Shown: positions 34,560 to 43,590 of the stretch, one piece after another
How positions within the stretch are numbered: the stretch's first letter is position 1
Layout: the number at the start of each line of letters is the position of its first letter
Origin: a virus
Virus record (IMG/VR): IMGVR_UViG_3300008448_000053
Span: 1-64,000 of that record
DNA: 64,000 nt
Direction: 5' to 3' (one strand)
The notes under the pieces: generated by a model
The model's input: only the letters and a program-made list of their open reading frames with translations
What the model was told of the DNA's origin: nothing
The model's database searches: none
Made by a program: the position numbers and the translations under genes

Positions 34560-35072
34560 ATGGGATTCACTAAAAAAAGTTTGGATGACAGTTTAGTTAA
34601 AAATTTTGTCATCAAAATGATGAAGGATACATTTAACATAAATGTACACATAAATCCTGAACATAATAAAATTGATTTAATATGTGACGACGATCCTAAT
34701 TTTGGGATTGAGGTAGAACATGGTAAGTGGGAAAATAATTTTTGGAATAACGATTCCTATTCGTTAATAAGTGGTCAAGGATTTAGAACAATAAACATAC
34801 CAATAAGAAAACACAAATACTGGTTGGATGAACATAAAGGTAAACTAAATCCGAGAGCAGAAAAAAACATATTTATCAGAACAAATAAGGATTTTACACA
34901 ATTTATATTAATTAGACCCGAAACCGTAAGAGATAATAAAAAATTGTTAATAACTAGTTTTGTCCCAAGTAACACTAATTTATTGGAAGATTGGATGAGT
35001 TTTAGAAGGGAAGACGTGGAAACATATGATTTGATTGATGGTAAGTTTGTTTTAAATATTGTTGAAAACTAG
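34560..35072 (+). CDS. Unknown protein, possible PD-(D/E)XK-like fold
   Basis: A 170-residue protein. Residues about 43-60 (IDLICDDDPNFGIEVEHGKW) have the acidic spacing (D, then E-x-E) of restriction-endonuclease-like folds, though the usual Lys is shifted. The rest (IPIRKHKYWLD, then IFIRTNKDFTQFILI) would supply the remaining strands. It starts four bases after the membrane protein stop. A small DNA-acting enzyme is possible but unproven; no close family was recognised. Confidence 0.7.
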   Translation: MGFTKKSLDDSLVKNFVIKMMKDTFNINVHINPEHNKIDLICDDDPNFGIEVEHGKWENNFWNNDSYSLISGQGFRTINIPIRKHKYWLDEHKGKLNPRAEKNIFIRTNKDFTQFILIRPETVRDNKKLLITSFVPSNTNLLEDWMSFRREDVETYDLIDGKFVLNIVEN

Positions 35073-35124
35073 TTTTTAGAAAGACTTATAATATTACTAT
35101 TTTTGAATTAATAACAATTTATTG

Positions 35125-37461
35125 ATGAATAACCCTTTTATAAAGGTTGAATGGGAGGATACACCCGAAAACTTAACACAAGAAAGAATAAAGAGAGTCA
35201 AGTCGTATTTTGAAAAAAAATACAACTCAACAAACGTAAAGATCGTAACTAAGATACTGTCTAATAATTCAAAAACAAAATTGAAATCACTAGATGTTAG
35301 TGACAGTATTTTGGATTATCAAAATCAAAAAAACTTAATTAAAGATTTTATTCAAGATAATAAAATAGATATTAAGTGGGAGATGATAAATAGATTAGAT
35401 GATCGCGTTAATGGTGAAATTGATAAATTAAATCAAAACAGAGTTAGGTATAATAAATGGCATATAAAGAAATTGGAATTTTCAAATTTTCTATCTTTTG
35501 GACAAGACAATGTTATTGATTTCGACAATCTTGATGGTATTACTGTTATTGAATCTACACCGAGAAACTTTGGTGGTAAAACCACATCAACAGTTGACTT
35601 ATTGATGTTCTTATTTTTTAATTCAACAACGAAAACAAAAACAAATATAGAAATTTTTAATAAATTCACTGATGTTGATGAAGTTAATGTTAAAGGTTAC
35701 GTATCTATTGACGGAGAAGATTATATAATTTCTAGAATTGTTTCAAGAAAGAAAAGTAAATCAGGTGAATATACAGTAAAAAATGATTTGGAATTTTCTA
35801 AAATAGAAAAGGATGGCAGTATTATCAATTTATCTGGTGAACAAAGAAGAGAAACTGAAATTATTATAACTTCGGCAATCGGTACTGAAGAGGACTTCCT
35901 TTCTACAATATTAACAACCGGCAACAACTTAGAAGAGTTGATTGAATCCAAACCAACTGCAAGAGGACAAATACTTACAAAATTTTTAGGTCTTGAAAGT
36001 TTAAAACATAAAGAAGAAATATGTAAAAACATTTATAATGATTGGTCTAAAAAATTAATATCAAATACAAACAATATCGTTGATTTAGAAGATAAGAATA
36101 AAAAAAATCGTGAGGAAATTGACTCTTCAAATTCCGAAATCGATAAACTGGAAAAGGATCTTAAAAATACTAATAAGAAATTAAAAAAATTAGACGATCA
36201 AAAAGAAGAGGTTCTTAAAAGAAGAAACAATGATGTTGATCAAGAATTAATTAAAATAAATCCCGATACTTTAGTTAAAGAAATTTCAGAATTAAAATTA
36301 AAAAAACAAAACACACAGAAACTTGCTGACGAAGTCAATGTTAAAGAACCATCAGAATATTACCTTGAAGATGAACATGAAACATTAAAAAGAGAAATAA
36401 ATGATTTAATCGTTAAGATTAAATTAGATGGTGGTACAATTGATAAAGATGAAAAATTAATTAAACAATTTGAAGAAGGAACTATATGTCCAACATGTAG
36501 TAGACCCCTTGAAGATGTTGACCATACCGAGGAAATTGAAAATTTAAGGAAAAAGATTAATGAGTTAAAAGATGAACTTAAAAAATCAGAAGAAAAGTTA
36601 AATGGGTTGAAGGAATCTGAATCTGTTTTTAATAATTTAAAAACGGAGTATGATGAATATGAGAAAAATAAACTTCGTAGGGCCAAATACGAATTAGAGT
36701 GTGAACAGAAACAATTAGAAATAGATTCAAAAGAAAAAAAATTAGAAGTATACGAAAGCAATAAAAGTAAACTTGAGGAAAATAAAAAAATAGATTCTGA
36801 AATTATTAATTTGAGAACTCAGATCGAAAGTACTAATGGTGAAATAAGACAAATCACCACAAGTATTGAAAGACATGGAAACAACATTAAGAATTTAGAA
36901 GAGAAGATAACAATTAATGATGATTTAATTAAAAAAATTAAATCAGAAGAAGAATTGATATCTGTCTTTAAAACTTACTTAACAATATATGGTAAAAACG
37001 GTATATCAAAAGTTATCATAAAAAATATGATACCATTATTGAATCAGGAATTACATAGGTTATTGTCAGATAGTTGTTACTTTACTTTGGAGTTGAATAT
37101 TAACGATAAAAACGAGTTAGAATTCCTAATGATCGATAATGAAACAAGAGTCGTTAAACCTCTATCAAGTGGATCTGGTTACGAAAAAACAATATCATCA
37201 CTTGCAATTAGGAGTGTTCTTACAAAGGTATCGTCTTTACCTAAACCAAATATTGTTGTGATGGATGAAGTATTTGGTAAAATTGCTGACGATAATTTAG
37301 AAATGGTTGGTGAATTTTTTAAGAAGATTAAAAATTATTTTGAACACATATTTGTTATCTCACATAACCCATTGATTAGAAATTGGTCCGATAACATCAT
37401 TATGATTAAAAAAGATGAAAACATTTCTTCCATAGATTACATAACAACAAAAATTTCTTAA
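35125..37461 (+). CDS. sbcC: SbcC/Rad50-like ATPase (T4 gp46-type)
   Basis: A 778-residue SMC-type ATPase. After an extra N-terminal region of about 110 residues, the ATPase head begins with LEFSNFLSFGQDN and a Walker A-like STPRNFGGKTTSTVDLLMF. A coiled coil (about 310-620) contains the zinc hook CPTC near residue 455. The second head has the signature-like LSSGSGYEKTISSLAIR and the Walker B NIVVMDEVFG. It is the partner of the SbcD-like nuclease. The ATG at 35125 is used; the TTG three bases earlier is unneeded. The N-terminal extension (about 1-110) is unusual for this family and not recognised. Confidence 0.88.
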   Translation: MNNPFIKVEWEDTPENLTQERIKRVKSYFEKKYNSTNVKIVTKILSNNSKTKLKSLDVSDSILDYQNQKNLIKDFIQDNKIDIKWEMINRLDDRVNGEIDKLNQNRVRYNKWHIKKLEFSNFLSFGQDNVIDFDNLDGITVIESTPRNFGGKTTSTVDLLMFLFFNSTTKTKTNIEIFNKFTDVDEVNVKGYVSIDGEDYIISRIVSRKKSKSGEYTVKNDLEFSKIEKDGSIINLSGEQRRETEIIITSAIGTEEDFLSTILTTGNNLEELIESKPTARGQILTKFLGLESLKHKEEICKNIYNDWSKKLISNTNNIVDLEDKNKKNREEIDSSNSEIDKLEKDLKNTNKKLKKLDDQKEEVLKRRNNDVDQELIKINPDTLVKEISELKLKKQNTQKLADEVNVKEPSEYYLEDEHETLKREINDLIVKIKLDGGTIDKDEKLIKQFEEGTICPTCSRPLEDVDHTEEIENLRKKINELKDELKKSEEKLNGLKESESVFNNLKTEYDEYEKNKLRRAKYELECEQKQLEIDSKEKKLEVYESNKSKLEENKKIDSEIINLRTQIESTNGEIRQITTSIERHGNNIKNLEEKITINDDLIKKIKSEEELISVFKTYLTIYGKNGISKVIIKNMIPLLNQELHRLLSDSCYFTLELNINDKNELEFLMIDNETRVVKPLSSGSGYEKTISSLAIRSVLTKVSSLPKPNIVVMDEVFGKIADDNLEMVGEFFKKIKNYFEHIFVISHNPLIRNWSDNIIMIKKDENISSIDYITTKIS

Positions 37462-37510
37462 CATTTTTTGTATACTAGACATTATTACTTAATTTTGAAA
37501 AAAATAAAAT

Positions 37511-38185
37511 ATGACACCAAAAGACTTAAAAAATTTCGGTTTATTTGCCAAAGATCACGGTATCGGTTCATTAAAAATGGACTACTATAACAAAAGAATA
37601 GAAAATAGTTTAACCCCCTACATTCTCGAGGAAAGACAAATGAATGTTACCGCAATGGATGTCTTTTCAAGATTAATGATGGAACGTATCATATGGGTTG
37701 CTGGTGAGGTAAATGATCACATGTCCACAATTGTCCAAGCACAACTTATGTTTTTGGATAGTATAGATTATAATGACATAACCATGCATATTGATAGTCC
37801 AGGTGGTAGTGTTAAATCTGGGTTATCAATGGTTGATGTTATGAATTATATTAAGTCCGACATTAGAACTATTAATACGGGAATGGCCGCATCAATGGGG
37901 TCAGTATTATTAGGGGCGGGAACCAAAGGGAAAAGAGGTTCTTTGGAGAACTCCGAAACAATGTTACACCAATCTAGTGGTGGTTTCAGAGGTAATATTC
38001 AAGATGCTGAGATAGACATGAAACAATGGAAGAGATTAAATGATAAATTGTTTGAATTACTTGGGGAATATTGTGGAAAGACTGCAGATCAGATAAAAAC
38101 TGACACAATAAGGGATTTGTGGTTGTCTTCAGAAGAGGCTTTGGAGTATGGTATCATTGATGAAATCGTCAAAAAGAAAAAGTAA
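37511..38185 (+). CDS. clpP: ClpP-like serine protease
   Basis: A 224-residue protein with a complete ClpP triad: Ser128 in GMAASMGSVLL, His153 in TMLHQSSGG and Asp202 in IRDLWLS. The 25- and 49-residue spacings equal those of bacterial ClpP. The IDSPGGSV oxyanion segment is also intact. ClpP forms a barrel that degrades substrates fed by AAA+ unfoldases. The phage copy might process virion proteins or redirect host proteolysis. The AAA+ gene at 49.3 kb is a possible but unproven partner. It stands alone, with a T-tract-type promoter candidate (TTTTTTGTATACTAG) upstream. Confidence 0.88.
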   Translation: MTPKDLKNFGLFAKDHGIGSLKMDYYNKRIENSLTPYILEERQMNVTAMDVFSRLMMERIIWVAGEVNDHMSTIVQAQLMFLDSIDYNDITMHIDSPGGSVKSGLSMVDVMNYIKSDIRTINTGMAASMGSVLLGAGTKGKRGSLENSETMLHQSSGGFRGNIQDAEIDMKQWKRLNDKLFELLGEYCGKTADQIKTDTIRDLWLSSEEALEYGIIDEIVKKKK

Positions 38186-38201
38186 AAATCTCATTTTTGT
38201 G

Positions 38202-38209
38202 TATTTATT
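38202..38209 (+). promoter_or_regulatory. Late-type TATTTATT box before the 209-aa membrane protein
   Basis: GTATTTATTTATAAAAAAAC ends at the ATG at 38221; the octamer is 11 bases upstream. Confidence 0.45.
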
Positions 38210-38220
38210 TATAAAAAAAC

Positions 38221-38850
38221 ATGAGAAATTTATTAAAATTAGATTTTAAGACATTACTAATTGCGGTTTTAATTATTGTTATATTATTGTTGAAGATGTG
38301 TACACCCAAACCTCAACCAAAACCCGGTGAAATAATAAAAGTAGATGGTAAAAAGTATGAGGTCATTAAAAGAATAAGGGACACACAGTATATAACAAAA
38401 ACACAGACAATATATAAACAAGGTGAAACAATATATGTTGAAAAACCAATTTATGTTGACGTACCTAGTAATGTTGATACTGGAGAAATTTTAAAAGATT
38501 ACTTCGCTAAATACATTTATAAAGATACTATTAAACTTGAAGATAGTTTGGGAACAGTTCAAATTACTGATACAATACAGAAAAATAAAATTGTTTCTAG
38601 GACTTTTAAGTCTAACATAAATCAGGTTCATGTACGTGATAGTATCATTGTAAAAGAGTTACCAAAACCTCAACTTTATGTTGGTGGTCAGATCGGGGCA
38701 GATAGAAGAGTTGGTTTTAATTATTTTGGACCTACCTTAGTGTTGAAAACCAAAACAGATCACATGTATAGTTTGGGTATCGGGTTAAATAATAACTTTA
38801 CCACATCTATACAGGCGGGAATTTATTGGAAGATTAAGTTAAAAAAATAA
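38221..38850 (+). CDS. Membrane-anchored protein, possible spanin-like lysis factor
   Basis: A 209-residue protein with one N-terminal membrane segment (LLIAVLIIVILLLKMC) and a polar, probably periplasmic body. The C-terminal 60 residues (YVGGQIGADRRVGFNYFGP, then YSLGIGLNNNFTTSIQAGIY) form alternating beta strands like an outer-membrane beta domain. One protein thus spans from the inner membrane to something beta-rich, which would fit a spanin-like bridge. This is inference; the nearby amidase-like lysin makes a lysis role reasonable. A late-type box precedes it. Confidence 0.7.
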   Translation: MRNLLKLDFKTLLIAVLIIVILLLKMCTPKPQPKPGEIIKVDGKKYEVIKRIRDTQYITKTQTIYKQGETIYVEKPIYVDVPSNVDTGEILKDYFAKYIYKDTIKLEDSLGTVQITDTIQKNKIVSRTFKSNINQVHVRDSIIVKELPKPQLYVGGQIGADRRVGFNYFGPTLVLKTKTDHMYSLGIGLNNNFTTSIQAGIYWKIKLKK

Positions 38851-38916
38851 CTGAAATAATTTCCCATTTTCATTTTTTTTGTTTATATTTTATAACGTAA
38901 AACGTATACCATTACT

Positions 38917-39732
38917 ATGCAACTAAAAAAGTCGATTGCACCGAACACGGAAGAATTACAATCCTACATTAAAGACCTTAAAAAGATTCCTGTAATCAGT
39001 CATGAAAGACAAGAAGAAATCTTCGAAACTTTAAAAGACAAAAACTTATCTAAAAACGAAAGAGGAAAATTATTAAATGAGTTGGTTGTAGGTAATCTTA
39101 GATTTGTTATTTCCGTTGCTAAAATGTATCAAAATCAAGGATTGGAATTACTTGATTTAATTTCAGAAGGTAATATAGGTTTAATAAAAGCAGCAGAAAG
39201 GTTCGACCCAACAAGTGGATTTAAATTCATATCTTATGCTGTTTGGTGGGTTAAACAATCTATTTTAGCGTCGTTAAATGAAAATTCAAGAACTATACGT
39301 ATTCCATCAAATGTTATTCAAGAAACACAGAAACAGAAAAAAAACGTAGAACACGACGAAGATATGTTTTTGGTCAAAAATAACGATAACTTTATTGATG
39401 TTAGTATACCTTATTGTATTAGTTTGAACAGTGAGATAAATGAAGACGGCGACCAAATAATTGATATTGTACCAAATAAAAATGCCGATAATCCTGAAAA
39501 TTCTTTAAACACAAAAGAAGAAATCAAAAAAAAGGTTTCATTGATGTTAAGTGTTTTAGATGATAGAGAAAAAACAATAATCGAAAGATATTATGGTTTA
39601 ACCGGTGTCGAATCTAATTTGGATGACTTGGGAGAACAATTCGGATGTACAAAAGAAAGAATAAGACAACTAAGAGATAAAGCAATAAAAAAATTAAGAA
39701 ATGAGAGTTATTCTCTATTTAACTATTTATAA
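38917..39732 (+). CDS. Phage-encoded sigma-70 family factor, RpoD-like
   Basis: A 271-residue sigma factor without region 1.1. Region 2 is clear: ELVVGNLRFVISVAKMYQNQ, LLDLISEGNIGLIKAAERFD, FKFISYAVWWVKQSI, then the region 2.4/3.0 IRIPSNV. Region 4.2 ends in LGEQFGCTKERIRQLRDKAI. This is close to the short primary sigma factors of Bacteroidota and could be an acquired host gene. It would direct host RNA polymerase to phage promoters; the TATTTAT(A/T) box is the natural candidate target. Its own upstream region lacks that box and has a T tract with TTTATATTTTATAA instead, as expected if it is made before the late genes. Confidence 0.9.
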   Translation: MQLKKSIAPNTEELQSYIKDLKKIPVISHERQEEIFETLKDKNLSKNERGKLLNELVVGNLRFVISVAKMYQNQGLELLDLISEGNIGLIKAAERFDPTSGFKFISYAVWWVKQSILASLNENSRTIRIPSNVIQETQKQKKNVEHDEDMFLVKNNDNFIDVSIPYCISLNSEINEDGDQIIDIVPNKNADNPENSLNTKEEIKKKVSLMLSVLDDREKTIIERYYGLTGVESNLDDLGEQFGCTKERIRQLRDKAIKKLRNESYSLFNYL

Positions 39733-39742
39733 ATAAAAAAAT

Positions 39743-40030
39743 ATGAAAAAGTTTATCGAAGAAAAATTTACAATTATTGTATTTGTGATTATGTTATTAT
39801 CATTCTTTAAAAGTTGTGGTGATAGTAGAGAGATTAGTAAAATCAGAAAAGAAATGAAAGAACTAAAAGATTCTACTTACAATAAAAAGGAGTTGGATTT
39901 AAGATTACAAATCGAAGGTCTTAAATCTGAAAAGAGAATGATACAATCAACTGATCGTAAAATTTTGGACGTTAATAGACAAACACAAATTGATCAGGAA
40001 ATCACAACTCTTGAAGGTAAATTAAAATAA
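39743..40030 (+). CDS. Small membrane-anchored coiled-coil protein
   Basis: A 95-residue protein. One N-terminal hydrophobic segment (FTIIVFVIMLLSFFKSC) is followed by a charged coiled-coil (about 30-95, with heptad-like EISKIRKEMKELKDS). The topology is that of an inner-membrane spanin or of a lysis/holin accessory protein. FKSC is not a good lipobox. It begins ten bases after the sigma stop and five bases before the next membrane gene. The function is inferred from topology and neighbours only. Confidence 0.68.
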   Translation: MKKFIEEKFTIIVFVIMLLSFFKSCGDSREISKIRKEMKELKDSTYNKKELDLRLQIEGLKSEKRMIQSTDRKILDVNRQTQIDQEITTLEGKLK

Positions 40031-40034
40031 TATT

Positions 40035-41575
40035 ATGAAGAATTGGATAAGTAAAAATTATAAACTTTTGATCATTGGTGCCTTTTTGGTACCAATTTTC
40101 ACAGTTGCGTTAGTTTCAATTTCACACGTAACTAAATGGTACGGAATATCTAATCCGGTTAGTTGGGCAATATATCTTTCAATAGGTATTGAAATTGCTG
40201 CGTTATCTACACTTGCAGCCATTTCTGCTGATATGGGTAAAAAAGTATATTTCCCATTCGGGTTAGTTACATTAGTACAATTTATTGGTAATATTTATTT
40301 TGCCTATTCCTTTATTGATATAGATAGTAAATCTTTTAAAGATTGGATAGAACTCGTCTCCCCAATGGTTGAGTTTATGGGTGTAGATAACACCGATCTA
40401 GTTGGTCATAAAAGATTTTTGGCGTTTTTTGCTGGAGGTATGCTTCCCATCATTTCGTTATCGTTTCTTCATATGTTAGTTAAATTTACTGAAGAAGATA
40501 GAAAAAAAACACAGACACTTGAACCTGTTGTTGATATAGAAAAAATAAGTAGGGAGGCGGCTATTATCGAAGCGGAAAAGGAATTAAGTGAAAAATACAC
40601 ACCAACAGAAGAAGAACTACAAAAAATTGAAGAATTTATAACAAAAAAAAGTAAAGAAAATAAAATAAATAATTCTGATGGCGACAATAAAAAAACTGAA
40701 AAAACAGACAATGAAATTGTAAATGATAAAAAAAGAATAAAGAATTCAAAAGATGAAAGTGAAGGTGATTCATTAAAAAATGAAATAAAAAATAACTCAA
40801 ATAATGAATATGTGCACGAACATGAACGTGAAGATATTAGTGATGGTGATTTAATTCATCAAAGCACAAAAAAAGAAGAACAAAATTATTCCACTATAGA
40901 GCCCACTGAACGTTCTGAAAGTGAAGAATTTTCCACTATAGAATCAAAAGAGGAAAATATTTTCCAAGAAAATAAAAATATTGATCAAGTAGAAGAAATA
41001 GAATCTGAATCAAATGAAAATAATTTTATAGATAGAGAAGAACAAAAAATTGAAGAACAAGTTCAAAATGAAAATATACCACAGTCTAAATTAATAGAAG
41101 AAGAGGAAGAAAAAAAAAATTAGAAAACCAAATAGAGAATTCAACAAAGTTAGAAAATAATGAAACGATAGAAAAAAAAGATCAAATTATTGAAGAAGAA
41201 ATTATCAATAATCAAATTCAGGATGAAACAAACGATAATTTAAATAACGAAAAAGAAATTGATCCTAAAATCGAAGAAATCCAAGAAGAAGTTAAAGAAA
41301 CCTTATCTGAAAATAAAGTTGAGGAAATCCAAGAAGAAAAAAATACGGAAAACTTAATTCAAGAAGACATTACTCAATCTGAAATTAAAGAAAACGATTC
41401 AAATCCTATTGACAATAAGATTGATGATATGAAATTTACTAACGAGGGCACACATATACCATATTATTATAGTTATGGACCAAATAAAAATGGAGAAGAT
41501 CCAAACAATAACGGAGGTACAGTAAAAAAAGTGTTAAGAAATGTTAATAATTCACAACGTAGAAAATTTAGATAA
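40035..41575 (+). CDS. Membrane protein with long acidic tail, read through a -1 frameshift at A10
   Basis: Residues 1-145 hold four hydrophobic segments (LLIIGAFLVPIFTVALVSI, IYLSIGIEIAALSTLAAIS, FGLVTLVQFIGNIYFAY and FLAFFAGGMLPIISLSFLHM). A long Glu/Asn/Lys-rich tail follows. In frame 0 the protein ends at 41123 after 362 residues, immediately after a run of ten A (41110-41119). The -1 frame is open without a stop from there to 41575 and has the same Glu/Asn/Ile/Lys-rich character, ending in THIPYYYSYGP and NSQRRKFR. No plausible start codon opens that stretch. The combined product would be about 513 residues. It overlaps the next gene by 35 bases. Function unknown; a membrane scaffold is possible. 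Confidence 0.7.
41109..41123 (+). promoter_or_regulatory. Putative slippery site for -1 frameshift
   Basis: G followed by ten A and then TTAG. It contains the A-AAA-AAA heptamer type used for -1 slippage in bacteria, and the frame-0 stop TAG lies at its end. Transcriptional slippage on A10, or a homopolymer sequencing error, are the alternatives. Confidence 0.55.
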
Positions 41576-42164
41576 TTCGAAAATTAATATAATTAGAAAA
41601 AAAACGAAAAAAAGTCAAATTCTACTTTATGATACCAAAAGAAGAGTAGATGATTTCATAAATAAAATAAGATATCGTAAAAATGGGGCATATGAAGATG
41701 TGCCCCATTTTGTTGTCTCTAAATTAGGTATGGTATATCAAATTTTTGACACAAATTATAGTTCAAGAACATTTAAAGACGATAAATTAGATAAAAAAAT
41801 AATAAAAATAGCAATTGAAAATCTTGGGTGGTTAAATAAAAATACAATAAATGGGTTTTTAAATAATTGGATCGGAGACCCATATAGATCTGAACCGTTC
41901 GTTAAAAATTGGAGAAACCACTATTTTTGGGACAAATATAACGACGATCAATTATCTGTCCTTTCCGAATTATGTGAAAAACTATGTGATAATCACGGTA
42001 TAAATAAACAAATAGTACCCTCACAAGGATTTTTTAATAATGCTCGAAATTTTAGGGGGATAACATGTAAATCGAATTTTTCAGATATTTATACAGATAT
42101 AAACCCTTCATTTAACTTTAATATATTTTTTAAAAATGCAGAACAAACAAATGTCAAATTATGA
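41541..42164 (+). CDS. N-acetylmuramoyl-L-alanine amidase-like lysin (amidase_2/PGRP fold)
   Basis: A 207-residue protein. YEDVPHFVVSKLGMVYQIFD holds the first zinc His (H56) in the typical (H)(F/Y)xVxxxGxxxQ arrangement. IAIENLGWLNKN corresponds to the iEnxG strand. LSELCEKLCDNHGIN is the long helix before the second zinc region. FRGITCKSNFSDIYTDINPSF stands where the family has GHxxvxxxKxDPgPxF, but the His is replaced (FRGIT), so the metal site appears incomplete. It would cleave peptidoglycan during lysis or entry. The gene overlaps the end of the frameshifted membrane gene. Confidence 0.72.
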   Translation: MLIIHNVENLDNSKINIIRKKTKKSQILLYDTKRRVDDFINKIRYRKNGAYEDVPHFVVSKLGMVYQIFDTNYSSRTFKDDKLDKKIIKIAIENLGWLNKNTINGFLNNWIGDPYRSEPFVKNWRNHYFWDKYNDDQLSVLSELCEKLCDNHGINKQIVPSQGFFNNARNFRGITCKSNFSDIYTDINPSFNFNIFFKNAEQTNVKL

Positions 42165-42657
42165 TCAGACAAAGAAAATGTTAAACACATTGAGGAGAAT
42201 CAATGAAAGTAATAAAATTTATGGTAACATTTTAAGAGAAGATGAACAAGAAATACCTACCGTAGATAATAATACCGATACTCAGGATGATATAACAGTT
42301 ATAAATGATGTTGACGTTAAAATAGTTTCTTCTGATGAAATTGATATGAAAATTTCTGAAGAAGATAAGACCTCAATATCGGGATTAATTGATAATTTTA
42401 AATCACAAGTTTCAAATTTAGTTGAATTTGATCCGGGTTTAACAATTACACAAGAACAAATAAGATTGGATGGTACGGTAACGGATCAAGATATTGATTT
42501 TGTATTTATTGCGGGTGATGAAAATGGACTTTATTTGAATGCAGATATGTTAAAAGTTGAGACAGATGTGATAGAAATCATAACAAAGTTGGAAAAGTTT
42601 AATGAGACATTTTCAACCACAATGAATGAAATAATTAGAAAAAGAAAAAATAATTAA
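42151..42657 (+). CDS. Unknown acidic protein (about 168 aa)
   Basis: The start is set at the ATG at 42151 (MSNYDQTKKMLNTLRRINES); an in-frame ATG at 42136 is also possible. Residues 30-75 are very acidic and probably disordered, and a compact domain follows (about 85-168: GLTITQEQIRLDGTVTDQDI, then FVFIAGDENGLYLNADML). It overlaps the lysin gene by 14 bases. The N-terminal pattern MLxxLRxINE is one I associate with small virion-assembly proteins of large phages, but that is weak. Function unknown. Confidence 0.68.
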   Translation: MSNYDQTKKMLNTLRRINESNKIYGNILREDEQEIPTVDNNTDTQDDITVINDVDVKIVSSDEIDMKISEEDKTSISGLIDNFKSQVSNLVEFDPGLTITQEQIRLDGTVTDQDIDFVFIAGDENGLYLNADMLKVETDVIEIITKLEKFNETFSTTMNEIIRKRKNN

Positions 42658-42658
42658 G

Positions 42659-42898
42659 ATGGCTCTCACTAATGACGATAAGAAAGAAATACAGAAAATT
42701 GCACAAAAGGAGATGAAAGATTTTTTAGATTCGACAAATGCACATAATATCGTTATAAAAATAATACAAAAAGAGTTAGGAACTAAAAACATTGATGATA
42801 AAATCGTAGACCTCTCAACTAAAGTAGTTGTTGAGTTATTTAAAACCTTATGGCAGAGAAAGTCGTTTTGGGAAAGTTCTTTAAAATCTGTTAGATAA
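42659..42898 (+). CDS. Small helical protein of unknown function
   Basis: A 79-residue protein, highly charged and mostly helical (DDKKEIQKIAQKEMKDFLDS, then VVVELFKTLWQRKSFW). It starts one base after the preceding stop and one base before the next start, so the three genes are a tight block. I have seen no domain name for it; small proteins ending LWQRKxFW recur in phages near head or neck genes, but I cannot name the family. Confidence 0.68.
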   Translation: MALTNDDKKEIQKIAQKEMKDFLDSTNAHNIVIKIIQKELGTKNIDDKIVDLSTKVVVELFKTLWQRKSFWESSLKSVR

Positions 42899-42899
42899 T

Positions 42900-43589
42900 A
42901 TGAAAAAAACTAATAAATTAAAAGGTGGGTTGTCAGATAAAATGTCTTTGACTGATATATCTAAAAAACATAAGGTATCCATAGAATACTTAAAAGATCA
43001 GTTAAAAAAAGGTCAAAAAGTTGAAAAAGAACACACTAAAGATTTATTAATGGCCAGAGAGATTGCTATGGATCATTTATCTGAAGATCCGAAATATTAC
43101 ACTAAATTAAAAAAGATCGAAACAAAAGAAATGATGGGCGCCGACGCGTCTGGTTCATTTGAGGCAGGTCTAAGTTCACCTATAATCAAAAGAAAAATAA
43201 GTACAATACCAAATTCAAAAGAATACGGTAAAAAAGGTGAATTTACAGAAGCATTGGACTCTTCTGTATCAGCAGGGGCAGCTTTTGATGTTCCATTATT
43301 TGGTAAAACCACCAAGGGTAGAAAGAATCCTTTAAGTATCGGTGGACCCGAAACAATAGGTAAAAGTAGGGCGGTTAAAGATAAAAACTTCCCAAAGTGG
43401 GGTGGACCAGGTGGAATCTTTATAAAAATAAAGGATAAATGTAAAAAATTCCCATATTGTAATCAGGGTGACATAAATGCATTGGAGGTTTTGAGGGAAT
43501 CAATAGATGATGTATCTAAAAAACACGGTATACCAGTGAAAGAATTGGAAAATATCGTATTAAATGAGATTAAGAAGATATTTATTTGA
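42900..43589 (+). CDS. DUF5661-like protein
   Basis: A 229-residue protein. The first 70 residues (GGLSDKMSLTDISKKHKVSI, LKKGQKVEKEHTKD, AREIAMDHLSEDPKYYTKL) match the DUF5661 pattern: a G.(A/S)D..(t/s)..dIA.kH start followed by EHT and A.EIA.DHL.E...YY..L. Its function is unknown; the family is common in phage and viral genomes. The remaining 150 residues are Gly/Lys/Ser-rich, and the C-terminus (DDVSKKHGIPVKELENIV) again contains a KKHG(I/V) helix, as if the first helix were repeated. A structural accessory role is possible. Confidence 0.75.
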   Translation: MKKTNKLKGGLSDKMSLTDISKKHKVSIEYLKDQLKKGQKVEKEHTKDLLMAREIAMDHLSEDPKYYTKLKKIETKEMMGADASGSFEAGLSSPIIKRKISTIPNSKEYGKKGEFTEALDSSVSAGAAFDVPLFGKTTKGRKNPLSIGGPETIGKSRAVKDKNFPKWGGPGGIFIKIKDKCKKFPYCNQGDINALEVLRESIDDVSKKHGIPVKELENIVLNEIKKIFI

Positions 43590-43590
43590 T

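Noticed and set aside
41428-41575. Separate small gene starting at the ATG at 41428
   Set aside because: The frame is open and of uniform composition for 300 bases before that ATG, which is better explained by a -1 frameshift or an error in the A run.
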